This document shows positions 26,901 to 34,160 of a stretch of 64,000 nucleotides of DNA, piece by piece; position 1 is the first letter of the stretch; the number at the start of each line of letters is the position of its first letter. The position numbers and the translations under genes are program-made. The DNA is from Delphinapterus leucas (Eukaryota; Chordata; Mammalia; Artiodactyla; Monodontidae). Where the stretch lies: contig NW_022098036.1 in the NCBI RefSeq assembly GCF_002288925.2, positions 38,073,022-38,137,021 on the forward strand, written 5' to 3'. The notes below the pieces were generated by a model. That model saw only the letters and a list, made by a program, of their open reading frames with translations. It was not told the origin of the DNA and did no database searches.

Positions 26901-29900
26901 GTTATAAACCCTTTCATTTGAATTTTTTTTCTTTATATTCTGTTGTGAATTAGTATAGCAGAAAAGATCTCTTTCTAGTATTTGGCATTTCAGATATGTC
27001 CTTAAAATTATTTCTCAGTGGATGAAATGATGATACAGTGTCAATTGTTTATTGTCATCTTTCCTCTATTTCTTTTTTTTTTTTTTAATTAATCAATTTA
27101 TTTATTTATTTTTTGGGGGTACGCGGGCCTCTCACTGTTGTGGCCTCTCCCGTTGCGGAGCACAGGCTCCGGACGCGCAGGCTCACAGACCCAGCCGCTC
27201 CACGGCATGTGGGATCTTCCCGGACCGGGGCACGAACCCGTGTCCCCTGCATTGGCAGGCAGACTCTCAACCACTGCGCCACCAGGGAAGCCCTCCTCTA
27301 TTTCTTGTTGTAAGGAAAACATACCAATTATATAGAAGTCAAATCAAATTTTAATTTGGCCATAGAATTGTTTGTTTAAGGGCTTCTGTCTCATCTGTCA
27401 TTACCTAGAATACTACATAAAGTACTGTTTGCTCTCTTTCAGGAAAAGTCTGATAGCTAAGAGAGGCTTCTTTGAGGAGCTAAAATGATTAGAGGGATAT
27501 TGAAGGACTTCAAATAAGAAACTTAAATGTTAATTGCAACATTTTTGCAGGACAACAAATTATCAAGCAAGACAGCAAATTAGAACTACAGATTTCTCTT
27601 TGAAGGTTGTATAGGACATGGTCATAATTTTTAGTCTTTACAGTCTTACATAAATATCTTTGCTCAAATAACACTTCATGGACAGATTCCTTTTAACTCA
27701 GTAGGACAAGTTGAGAAGAGAATGGATATTCACAGGTCTATATATTGCACAGGAAAGAAGATTCATATTCATGTGAATGTTCTCAGTTAACACCTTATCA
27801 AATCAATTCTTGAAACATTTTTATGAAGCCTAAACATCTTCCACTGCTGCAAGAGCAAAGAGATAATTTCCTTTACTGTATTTCTAAAAAGATTCCTTTC
27901 ATTAATTATTGAAGATTTATATTTGTAAGGGGAGGTTCAGGAATTTTAGTAGTTATATTAAAAGCAAAAAGTGAGTCTCTAGAGCTGTTTTAGTGGCAGA
28001 AATCAGAAATAAGGAGCCTATAGCCTTTTAAATTGTTTACAAATTCTACCAATTAATTCTTGGTGTTAACCAGCTAGTACCTTATTTGTAATGTGAAGAT
28101 AATTGAAGCAACAGGCTCTAAACAATGGAAAATCTCTCTCTCGTTTTCTGTCTCTCATACACACAGATACACACACATACAACACTTGAGTTAAATTAAA
28201 CTGTAAATTGAGTTGAGATGTATTGTTTTAAAGTCTTCTTTGAAAAGTGGTAATTTATTTAAATGTGATAAACTAGGATATCCCGATAACTGGTGTTGAT
28301 GGTTAGCTAAGTTGTTAATAATAGGGTATTATTCTATCAAATTAATAGTAAATTTCTTGAAATTTTTTTTAAAATAAATTTATTTATTTATTGCTGCGTT
28401 GGGTCTTTGTTGCTGCGCGGGCTTTCTCTAGTTGCGGCGAGCGGGGGCTACTCTTTGTTGTGGTGTGTGGGCTTCTCATCGCGGTGGCTTCTGTTGTTGC
28501 AGAGCACGGGCTCTAGGGCACACAGGCTTCAGTAGTTGTGGCACACAGGTTCAGCAGTTGTGGCTCGTGGACTCTAGAGCGCAGGCTCAGTAGTTGTGGC
28601 GCACGGGCTTAGTTGCTCCGTGGCACATGGGATCTTCCCGGACCAGGGCTCAAACCCATGTCCCCTGCATTGGCAGGCGGATTCTTAACCACTGTGCCAC
28701 CAGGGAAGCCCTTGAATTTTTTTTTATCTGAAACATAGAAATTGATAGTATGAATGGACTCAGTAAGTATTGATTTTAACAATAAAAGTATATTTAGTAT
28801 TTCACACTGCACTGGCTACTATCATGTATAAGATGTTGTTTCTGCTTTCTGAGGGCTTATTGTCTGGGGAAAATAGTGTGTGTGGGTGTGCACACGCTCA
28901 TACATGCACACACTCATGCGTAATGCAGTAGGATAAAGGAGTCTTCATAGAGTGACGGTTTGAGTGTTTCCTTGAAAGAATGGTAAGGTGTTTGTTTGTT
29001 TGTTTTTAAGTGAAGAAAATAGGAAATTCCATATAAGGGCATATTTTGAGTAGAGGCACAGCAGTGGGAACTTGGGCTGGAACAGAAGTTTCTTATAGGC
29101 AAAACCAGAGACATAAGTTTGGAAAAGGAAAGCAGAAACTATTGAGGTGAACTTTTCAGAGCCAGGCTAAGAATAATGGATCTTTGTTTACACTATGCAC
29201 TATGAAAACCACTTGAATATTTGAGCAGGGGTTTGCAATATTGGTTTAGAAAGAGTATTCAAGTCACACTATATGGTAGACCCTTGACTTTAGAGAATTT
29301 AAAACTTTCAATTTGTACTGTTTGTTCCAGAGAGATCTTCAGGGCTCATGATTTTTAAAATTTTGGTAGGGGGACAAATAGGAATTGCATATGTGCTGTG
29401 CTCAAGAGACTTGGCTAGTGGGTGAATCTGGGAGAAGGTGTAGTACAAGTGAGGGATGTGGAGGACTTGGAGGAAGAGGGTCTGAATTGCTTATGGACTC
29501 ATTCATTCAGCAAAGTTTATTATGAGTATCTGCCATATCCTCAGCACACTTCTCCATGCTTGGTGAACAAAAATAAAATATCTTGTCCTCTTAAATCTTA
29601 CAGACAAGTGGTATATTGCTTTCTGTAAGTGAAACACTGTTCTATTTGATTTACATATACTAACATGTTTGCTCTTCTAATAGCTCCGTAAGGTAGATAT
29701 AGCACTATTATCTTCATTTTATAGTTGAAATAAAGGATCAAAAGAAGTTATTTGTTCAGTGTTACAAAACAGAGAAAATTACAGGTTTGGGATTCAAACC
29801 CCCATGCAGTTTGCTTCCAGAGTCCACTATTTTTTTTTTTATTAGTCTGTTTCTTCTCCATTTCATAGATTATCCCAAATAATAAGATTATCTTAAGTCA

Positions 29901-32618
29901 AAGAGCTTAAGGTGCCGGGGAAGAGAGAACTGGTGACTGCATGTGTCCTCTGTTTCCTCAGTTATAGGAAGAAAGAATTAATCTTGGTGGGGGAAGAAGG
30001 GTGGTAGCAGAGCCATGGGGCAAAGGTAAATTTGGTTAAATGTGAGAAGCTGCATGTATATGCTGCTGAAGGAGGGGTCCTAGTTGTTAGGAGGGGTCAG
30101 AAGCTTTGTGACTTCTGTGGTCACTAGTAGAAACCCAGCATCCAGCTTGGTTCAGCATTGCACCTCTCTGTAAATGGTCCAATCTGAAGGTCACTCACAT
30201 TCTGAAGTGACTTCGTGACTCTGTAGAGGAAGGTTGATTCTAAACTGACTTTACATATCATATTGAGGGTTAGTTTAGTGCACAGGCAGGAAAGCTGAAG
30301 TTAAACTTGGAAAATTATAGCACCCTTAAAGAAATGGGTAGATCTGCTATTTGGTTGAAAGAATTCTTTGGTTTAAGACATGTTAAATATAGGAGATGTA
30401 GGATCATTCTCAGGAGAGAAATCAGAACGAGATCTATGAATTAAGAGTCACCATCACAGAGCTGATATTTTAAGGGAAGCTGATGATGCGTAGTAGTTAA
30501 CCCCCTAATGTTTTGAGGCCAGCCATTTCATACTCTGGGTTTTTTTTTTTAATAGGACCATTCAGAGGAATGGATTCTAGAACTGATAGGTGAATTATGT
30601 TGGACTAATAGTATGTTGAATGATTTTTCTGTTTCTCAGGATAGTAGAGAAAAATCGTTAAAATTACTCTGTTAATCTTAGTATTGATGAAAAACAGACA
30701 AATGTGGTTGAAATGACAGGAGACTTATTTTGTCCTTAATTGATAATTGTTTAGTATTGCCAGAAAATGGCAGACTTATGTTTTTCAGAGTAACTTTTTG
30801 CACATTTGATTATGTTGTGGTTTTGTATTCAGGTTAAGGGCTATAGCCCCATGGCACATAACAAAAGTAGATCTATTTCAAGTCTCAGTGTGGAATGTCA
30901 TCAGGGGACAAGGAGCATGGCAAATGACTGTAAATAGAATTCTGGAGAAAGACCTCCATCTCTCATTAGGAGCAGCCCAGGCATTTGAGTAATAAATACT
31001 CATTGCTGAATGAAAGGGGAGAAAATTTTTTAAGTTAGTGGTACTTGCTGTTTTATTCCTTTCTTGGATGAATCAATTTATGATTTTGCTTTCCAACCAT
31101 CAGAACATGTATTGCCAATGCAGAGGCTGATGCCCTTGTATTTGTGCAACGCAACTTTGTATTCACAACTTGTTTTTTAATTTCAATTCACTGTTGAATC
31201 CATTTGCTTGCCAAATCTTAATGAAGATATTCACTAAATTATGTTTTCCAGAATAGTGCTTTTGCTACTATCTGGGGAAATCCAGACTAATTTCTATGAT
31301 GTACTCCCACCCTTCTCCCCTTTCTTGTTTCTAATGTATTAAATGATTGACATTTCAGAAGATAAATGTTGCTACTAGAATCTTTAGAGAGGAATATATT
31401 CCCTGGTGATTTATTTATCATTAACCCTGTATATACAATAATTTTTACATCTCTGAATGAGAAGGATTCTATTTTCATTTTAATTCCCCTTTACATGATC
31501 TTAAGCTTTTTTTTTTGTGGTATGCGGTCCTCTCACTGCTGTGGCCTCTCCCGTTGCGGAGCACAGGCTCCGGACGCACAGGCTCAGCGGCCATGGCTCA
31601 CGGGCCCAGCCGCTCCGCGGCATGTGGGATCCTCCCAGACCAGGGCACGAACCCGTGTCCCCTGCATCAGCAGGTGGACTCTCAATCACTGCGCCACCAG
31701 GGAAGCCCGATCTTAAGCTTTTGATGCAACCCTATAGTCATTATGTTTTTCACTATCATATACTGTCAGATTCATATCACACAGATGTCTTTAGGAGTTG
31801 CTGGGAAACTTCTGCATTAGAATCAAAATTGTCTTTAGAATATTATTATAGTGGATGTACCTTGAAAACATTATACTAAGTGACAGAAGGCAGACACAAA
31901 ATGCCATGTGTTATTGTATGATTTCGTTTGTATGAAGCATTCAGAATAGGCCAGTCCATAGAGAAAGCAGATTAGTGGTTACCAGGGACTTGGGGAGGAA
32001 TGGGGAGTGACTGCTTAGTGGGTACAGGGTTTCCTTTTGCAGAGATGAAAATGTTCTGAACTAGATAATGGTGATTTGCACATTATTATGAATGTTCTAA
32101 AAGCCACTGAATTGTACCCTCTTAAATGTTTAAAATGGTAAATTTTGTGTTAAATGTATTTTATCACAATAAAAAATATTGCTGTGGTGAAATTTTATGT
32201 CGGTATTATATTTTGGTTTCTGATCGCTCAAGTTAGTAACTATTTAAAAACTTAATCTTCTCTGTTATGTTTTATTTAGGTAAAATGATCCATTCTATGG
32301 TAGCCCATTTGGATGCTGTTACAAGTCTAGCAGTAGATCCTAATGGAATCTACTTGATGTCTGGAAGTAAGTCTGAACTTCCTGTACTGCCCACAAATTT
32401 TATAATAGAACTGTTACTCAGTAACATTTTTCATTTATTCTTTTACAGGCCATGACTGTTCTATTAGATTGTGGAATTTGGACAGCAAGACATGTGTGCA
32501 AGAAATAACAGCACATAGGAAAAAATTAGATGAATCAATTTATGATGTTGCTTTCCATCCATCAAAAGCATATATTGCTAGTGCGGGTGCTGATGCCCTT
32601 GCCAAAGTATTTGTGTGA
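2804..32618 (+). CDS. STRN3: Striatin-3 (SG2NA), 3' half of the gene, 11 coding exons
   Basis: STRN3 is a cytoplasmic scaffold and regulatory (B''') subunit of PP2A within STRIPAK, where it brings phosphatase and GCK-family kinases together. The exons at 2804, 11624, 15935, 17395, 17759, 18107, 21754, 23156, 26610, 32280 and 32449 join in one frame: 1403 nt, 466 complete codons plus TGA. The 5' exons, encoding the caveolin-binding, coiled-coil and calmodulin-binding parts, lie before the window. The visible protein starts in the acidic linker (DKDDLSPTTEVWDVDQGL) and runs through seven WD repeats with typical ends (LKLWNL, IQWWNM, VRLWNP, IKFFD, IRLWNL, AKVFV). STRN3 rather than STRN or STRN4 is chosen from the linker wording and from the neighbouring COCH gene. 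No stop or frameshift interrupts it. All splice sites are GT-AG except one GC-AG. Confidence 0.96.
4390..4634 (+). mobile_element. Tigger1-like DNA transposon, internally deleted
   Basis: The left part has GAAGATTTGTGGCAACCCTG. The right part has ACTTTTATATGCACCAGGAA, then GACTCGCTTTATTGTGATAT and CAGTGGTCTGGAACTGAACC, ending at a GCCTGTACC terminus. This matches remembered Tigger1 ends with most of the transposase gene gone. Confidence 0.72.
4865..4902. repeat. Exact 19-bp tandem duplication
   Basis: ATACCATTTCATGTCAATA occurs twice head to tail. Confidence 0.95.
9130..9495 (-). mobile_element. L2-like LINE remnant
   Basis: Contains GGAGCTGGGAGAGAGGAAAA and then CCTTCTGCAGTAATTCATAA, wording shared with the longer remnant at about 19430-20930 and assigned on that basis. 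A CHR-1 SINE sits at its end. Confidence 0.5.
9501..9908 (-). mobile_element. CHR-1-type (long) SINE
   Basis: A long SINE with repeated AGTAGTTGTGGC motifs in the body and the head ending CACCAGGGAAGTCC. Flanks CTGAAGAATATT and CTGAAGAATACT form a target-site duplication. It inserted into an L2-like stretch. Confidence 0.9.
10000..10243 (+). mobile_element. CHR-1-type SINE lacking most of its tRNA head
   Basis: The first 10 bases GGCTTCCCTG are present, then it jumps directly to the body (GAGCCCGCGAGCCACAA). About 100 bp including the promoter boxes are missing. The tail is A-rich with (AAAG)n. Flanks ATGGGTGCAG and ATGTGGTTGCAG suggest it inserted in this form. Confidence 0.85.
11624..11761 (+). 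CDS. STRN3: STRN3 coding exon (probable exon 9, alternative cassette)
   Basis: A 138-nt exon encoding VNRTKLYDMIADLGDDELPL and then a serine-rich part ending ARAEE. The acceptor is TTTACAG before GGGTC and the donor is G|GTACAA. Together with the preceding exon it makes 249 nt (83 codons). The human long and short isoforms differ by 84 residues, so this copy appears one codon shorter, probably a missing residue in the STR-TDHEG stretch. Confidence 0.94.
11762..15934 (+). other. STRN3: STRN3 intron after the second cassette exon
   Basis: A 4.2 kb AT-rich intron. A short MIR-like piece lies near 12120-12205 and a TA-rich run near 12210-12232. Otherwise nothing was recognised, and there is no CHR SINE. 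Confidence 0.7.
15935..16068 (+). CDS. STRN3: STRN3 coding exon (probable exon 10)
   Basis: A 134-nt exon encoding EPITFPSGGGKSFIMGSDDV and then LLSVLGLGDLADLTVTND, ending at the codon for D before LPANK. Acceptor CTTTATAG, donor GTAAGTG. This is the conserved linker immediately before the WD40 propeller. It splices in frame both to the previous exon and to whatever exon lies before 2804. Confidence 0.95.
16069..17394 (+). other. STRN3: STRN3 intron before WD repeat 1
   Basis: 1.3 kb of AT-rich sequence with no SINE or recognisable repeat. Confidence 0.7.
17395..17570 (+). CDS. STRN3: STRN3 coding exon (probable exon 11), WD repeat 1, GC donor
   Basis: A 176-nt exon encoding LPANKDAFRKTWNPKYTLRS followed by the first WD repeat, which ends LKLWNLQKTVPAK. 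The acceptor is TTCTTTTTAG. The reading frame only continues into the next exon (K-S-A-S) if this exon ends at AAAAA and the intron begins GCAAGT. The donor is therefore GC, not GT. A read-through frame stops 11 bases past the exon end. Confidence 0.95.
17571..17758 (+). other. STRN3: STRN3 GC-AG intron
   Basis: A 188-bp intron starting GCAAGT and ending TTCTTTTAG. The 3' half is a very long C/T tract. The boundaries are forced by the reading frame on both sides; see the finding. Confidence 0.9.
17759..17806 (+). CDS. STRN3: STRN3 coding exon (probable exon 12), 48-nt micro-exon-like
   Basis: A 48-nt exon encoding SASLDVEPIYTFRAH and starting WD repeat 2. Acceptor CTTCTTTTAG, with a long pyrimidine tract of C and T before it; donor AT|GTAAGT. 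It starts with 1 nt of a split lysine codon and ends with 2 nt of an isoleucine codon. Confidence 0.94.
18107..18228 (+). CDS. STRN3: STRN3 coding exon (probable exon 13), WD repeat 2
   Basis: A 122-nt exon encoding GPVLSLAISSNGEQCFSGGI and then DATIQWWNMPSPNVDPYDTY. It completes WD repeat 2. Acceptor CCTATAATAG, donor G|GTAAGT. A CHR-2 SINE target site begins only about 13 bp beyond the exon end. Confidence 0.95.
18252..18454 (-). mobile_element. CHR-2-type SINE next to a STRN3 splice donor
   Basis: Complete element, with its T-run starting 23 bp after the exon end. The target-site duplication TCAAGATGTCTTTTT is present on both sides. Confidence 0.93.
19046..19246 (+). mobile_element. tRNA-derived SINE
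   Basis: Head GGACTTCCCTGGTGGTCCAG, body with GCCACAACTAA repeats, A-rich end. The flank AAAAAGAATTTAA is repeated exactly at both ends. Confidence 0.88.
19430..20930 (-). mobile_element. L2-like LINE remnant with reverse-transcriptase wording
   Basis: The - strand reads a 120-codon open stretch (20295-19933) with HDSTFSWTPSYLTGHAF, and another (20914-20708) with SSLCFQIQLRNYPPS and PPGILDSIQHTNLLSCLVFL. These resemble the finger and palm region of CR1/L2-clade reverse transcriptases as I remember them. It is interrupted by an L1 3' end at about 19822-19970. It is too decayed to be active. Confidence 0.6.
19822..19970 (-). mobile_element. Old L1 3'-UTR fragment
   Basis: AACAGCTTTATTGAAGTATA, then CACCCTTTTGAAGTGCACAG and GGGTTGTGCAGTCATTACCA, a motif set common in old L1 3' ends. 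It is nested in the L2-like remnant. Confidence 0.65.
21120..21520 (+). mobile_element. Old L1 3'-end fragment
   Basis: GGAATATTATTTGGCAATAA, then CATGCTACAACGTGGATGAA, AAGTGAAAGAAGTCAC and AGAATAATGGTTGCCTAGGG. These are decayed ORF2 end and 3' UTR of an L1. Confidence 0.75.
21754..21921 (+). CDS. STRN3: STRN3 coding exon (probable exon 14), WD repeat 3
   Basis: A 168-nt exon encoding EPNVLAGTLVAHTDAVWGLA through SADGTVRLWNPQEKLP and ending YNGDK. It is a canonical WD repeat with the His-Asp pairing (AHTDAV) and a WN end. Acceptor TTTTGTTACAG, donor G|GTGAGT. Confidence 0.96.
21922..23155 (+). other. STRN3: STRN3 intron between WD repeats 3 and 4
   Basis: 1.2 kb. It contains an unassigned, less AT-rich segment at about 22130-22390, described separately. 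The rest is plain AT-rich sequence. Confidence 0.7.
22130..22390. other. Unassigned, less AT-rich segment in a STRN3 intron
   Basis: About 260 bp with more balanced composition than its flanks. On the - strand 22372-22154 reads 72 codons, including LLNQCAHMWFTGMLETVIPS and SSHLDGAGGGPPAVPVSSL. I do not recognise the sequence. It may be an old transposon fragment, a conserved non-coding element or a pseudogene piece. Confidence 0.35.
23156..23296 (+). CDS. STRN3: STRN3 coding exon (probable exon 15), WD repeat 4
   Basis: A 141-nt exon encoding HGIPTSVDFIGCDPAHMVTS, then FNTGSTVIYDLETSQSL and SSQIDS. It is a divergent WD repeat ending YDL, as in striatins. Acceptor GCTCCTTTCAG, donor G|GTAAGT. 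Confidence 0.95.
23540..24720 (-). mobile_element. Old L1 3'-UTR remnant
   Basis: Contains GGTCTCTTTTCATCTGTAGG, then TTTGGCCAGTGGGAGCTTAT and TTGACATGACCCTGTTAG, wording of L1M-type 3' UTRs. It is similar in order to the copy at about 57585-58300. Boundaries are approximate. Confidence 0.62.
24731..24785. repeat. 22-bp tandem repeat, about 2.5 copies
   Basis: Two exact units starting TTTATCTCATTGATTTCATA, followed by a partial third. Confidence 0.95.
25287..25477 (-). mobile_element. tRNA-derived SINE
   Basis: Reverse-strand head GACCACCAGGAAAGTCCC at the high end, B-box-like GGGATCGAACCC, and T-rich tail at the low end. Confidence 0.85.
25781..25990 (+). mobile_element. CHR-2-type SINE
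   Basis: Complete element from GGGCTTCCCTGGTGGCGCAG to AGGCCCGCGTACCGCAAAA. Flanks AAAATACTTCAAACTTT and AAAATACTTCTAACTTT form the target-site duplication. Confidence 0.93.
26195..26560 (-). mobile_element. L1 3'-UTR fragment
   Basis: TTTAATTGAAATATAGTTGA, then AGTCAGGTGTACTACATATT, CTCATAATCCCCTTCACC and GGTAACCACCTATTTC, typical of L1 3' UTR read in reverse. It ends about 50 bp before STRN3 exon 16. Confidence 0.75.
26610..26717 (+). CDS. STRN3: STRN3 coding exon (probable exon 16), WD repeat 5
   Basis: A 108-nt exon encoding LQSSNHINRVVSHPTLPVTI and then TAHEDRHIKFFDNKT. It is a symmetrical exon (phase 1 at both ends), so skipping it would keep the frame. Acceptor TTTACTTTTCAG, donor G|GTAAGT. 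Opposed CHR-2 SINEs lie about 0.6 kb upstream and about 0.35 kb downstream. Confidence 0.95.
27073..27293 (-). mobile_element. CHR-2-type SINE
   Basis: Reverse orientation with a T-rich tail, head ending CCAGGGAAGCCC, and flanks CCTCTATTTCTT on both sides. It lacks a short part of the usual middle (the GCGGCCATGGCTCA stretch). Confidence 0.9.
28362..28711 (-). mobile_element. CHR-1-type (long) SINE
   Basis: Long body with AGTAGTTGTGGC repeats, head end CCACCAGGGAAGCCC, and flanks CTTGAAATTTTTT and CTTGAATTTTTTT. Confidence 0.9.
29640..29830 (-). mobile_element. MIR-like element
   Basis: TAGCTCCGTAAGGTAGATAT, then ATCTTCATTTTATAGTTGA and GGGATTCAAACCCCCATGCA fit MIR read in reverse. Confidence 0.65.
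31067..31150 (+). pseudogene. Decayed copy of the terminal STRN3 coding exon
   Basis: GATGAATCAATTTATGATTT, followed by TGCTTTCCAACCATCAGAAC, aligns base for base with the part of the terminal exon at about 32530-32614. Differences are a handful of substitutions, a 1-bp deletion and a 6-bp deletion (GCCAAA), which breaks the frame. It has the same orientation as the gene and lies about 1.4 kb upstream of the original. No poly(A) or matching neighbouring exon was seen, so a local DNA duplication is more likely than a processed copy. Confidence 0.8.
31508..31708 (-). mobile_element. CHR-2-type SINE
   Basis: Complete element with an exact target-site duplication GATCTTAAGCTTTT on both sides. 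Confidence 0.94.
31850..32185 (+). mobile_element. Old L1 3'-end fragment
   Basis: AAGTGACAGAAGGCAGACAC, then GTGGTTACCAGGGACTTGGG, AAAAGCCACTGAATTGTACC and TTTATCACAATAAAAAATAT. This is an L1M-type 3' end with its A-rich terminus, 95 bp before STRN3 exon 17. Confidence 0.75.
32280..32366 (+). CDS. STRN3: STRN3 coding exon (probable exon 17), start of WD repeat 6
   Basis: An 87-nt exon encoding KMIHSMVAHLDAVTSLAVDP and then NGIYLMSG. Acceptor TTTTATTTAG, donor A|GTAAGT. It is followed by a very short intron of 82 bp, so WD repeat 6 is split between this exon and the terminal one. Confidence 0.95.
32449..32618 (+). CDS. STRN3: STRN3 terminal coding exon (probable exon 18), WD repeats 6-7
   Basis: 170 coding nt encoding HDCSIRLWNLDSKTCVQEIT, then AHRKKLDESIYDVAFHPSKA and YIASAGADALAKVFV, followed by TGA. 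Acceptor TTCTTTTACAG. The protein ends at the same FV terminus as striatins generally. The 3' UTR follows directly. Confidence 0.96.
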
Positions 32619-33908
32619 ATCAACAAAAACTCATCATAACAACAGATTCGCTTGGACACAGAGGGTCTGCATCACTGCCATCAAAAATATTACTGATATG
32701 ACACTACATGTGATCTGCCTGATGAAGGCTATATTTGGGGCAGGCATAAATTGGTGGAAATCACATCTTAACATCAGGCTCATTAATTTAATTGTAATTA
32801 CTGTATTTCGTGGGACAAAAAAAGGACTCCATTATTTGTGGCCTGTACTGGATATGAACTGAGCGTATGTCTGTCTTTTAGGTATCTTTAAGCCAGTGTG
32901 GAGTCTGATCTTACAAAAAGACTTTTATTTTGGACTCTGTGTGCTGCCTTAGGGTTAGGAATGTGGTGCTCTTGTTGGGGGGAAGTGAGCTCCAAGAGTA
33001 GCTTTTTTTCATCTCTTAGTGATCTTCTGTTTATCAGTTGAATGCCACAGATACCCTTTTAAACTTATTTTGCTTTAAAAAAAATAAAAAAGAAAATTTA
33101 ACTTAAAATATTTTAGCATTAGTTGCACAAAATGTTTGGATAAAATTCTAGTTTTTATAAGTCTTTTTATATATTTAGCCTGTCACAACAGTGCTCAAGA
33201 TTGTATTGAAGTTTTTCTGCATTATACAACCCTGAAACACAGAGATCTCACTGACCCGCTGCCGTGTAAGCACACTCTTTCCTTCTTTTGCGTAGTACAG
33301 CTCAGCTAAGTCTTTCCATAAAGATGCTAAATCACCTTCAACATCACATAACTGTCTTCTTAAACCAAGGACTATTAAGTGTATTAAAATGAAACGGTGG
33401 GGTTTAGTACTCCAAATGAACTCTTAAAAAAGAAAAAAAAAACTAATCTTGGCATCCTATCACTATGTGATATTTTGTACATCTTACTGTATTTACAAGT
33501 TTATTTATCAAGGATTATCCATCTTGCTAATAGCCTATTATTTATTTCACTTTTTGTTGGTCTTTATATCCTTTTATTAATGTGCTAAAGGAACCTGTAT
33601 ATCTATTTTGGAACTCTTTGAATAGTCTAAAATAGACTAAAAATGGAGTATTTTATAGTTTAAGTTACAAACCAAGGTGACTCCCCCCAGTTACATATCT
33701 TGGTTTACCATGATTCCAGAGAAAACTATCTTGTTTTAAAATATTTGGAGTAAAATTTTATTTGCATTACAAATAGGATACAAAAATAGTTGAATCAGGA
33801 TACGGAAATCTGCTGTGTTTGGACTAGTTATCCCTGTTTTATTTTTTCAGATGTGCTTAATTTTATGGTGTAACTAAAGATTTTGTTTGTGTAATGCATG
33901 ATTAAGAC

Positions 33909-33914
33909 AATAAA
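33909..33914 (+). terminator. STRN3: Candidate STRN3 poly(A) signal (AATAAA)
   Basis: AATAAA in the context GACAATAAAGTATTTTTTCT, about 1.3 kb after the stop, with T-rich and TG-rich sequence downstream as expected for a cleavage site. Confidence 0.5.
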
Positions 33915-34134
33915 GTATTTTTTCTAGTCTTCCAAAAAACTTTTCTGATCAGTTTGCGAGTTTTGATGAGTTTTGTAAGGTTTTTGTTTTACAAACTATG
34001 AATCAGCAAATTTTTAAGATTGTACCACATAGCGAACGTACAGCTGTTGAAAAATAATGTATATAAAATGCATATAATAAATATTAAATTGTGTACCTGT
34101 ATGTTACTGTTGGCTACATTATTTTGTGTTGAAT

Positions 34135-34140
34135 AATAAA
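34135..34140 (+). terminator. STRN3: Candidate STRN3 distal poly(A) signal (AATAAA)
   Basis: AATAAA in GAATAATAAAGTGCAATACT, about 1.5 kb after the stop. An earlier AATAAA near 34077 lies just upstream. Which of them is used cannot be decided from sequence. Confidence 0.5.
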
Positions 34141-34160
34141 GTGCAATACTTTACTCTCCA

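Larger units (their letters stand above)
26718..32279 (+). other. STRN3: STRN3 intron between WD repeats 5 and 6
   Basis: 5.6 kb. SINEs lie at 27073-27293, 28362-28711 and 31508-31708 (all -), a MIR-like element (-) at about 29640-29830, a decayed copy of the terminal exon at 31067-31150, and an L1 3' end (+) at about 31850-32185. The stretch 30000-31000 shows nothing recognisable. Confidence 0.7.
32619..34160 (+). other. STRN3: STRN3 3' UTR (probable extent)
   Basis: AT-rich sequence without repeats that I recognise runs from the stop to a cluster of poly(A) signals. Its extent is inferred from the AATAAA hexamers at 33909 and 34135. A weaker A-rich AATAAA near 33083 could give a short form. 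No transcript evidence is available from sequence alone. Confidence 0.6.

Noticed and set aside
31067..31150. The exon copy as a functional alternative exon
   Set aside because: A 1-bp deletion and a 6-bp deletion disrupt the frame, and no convincing acceptor directly precedes it.
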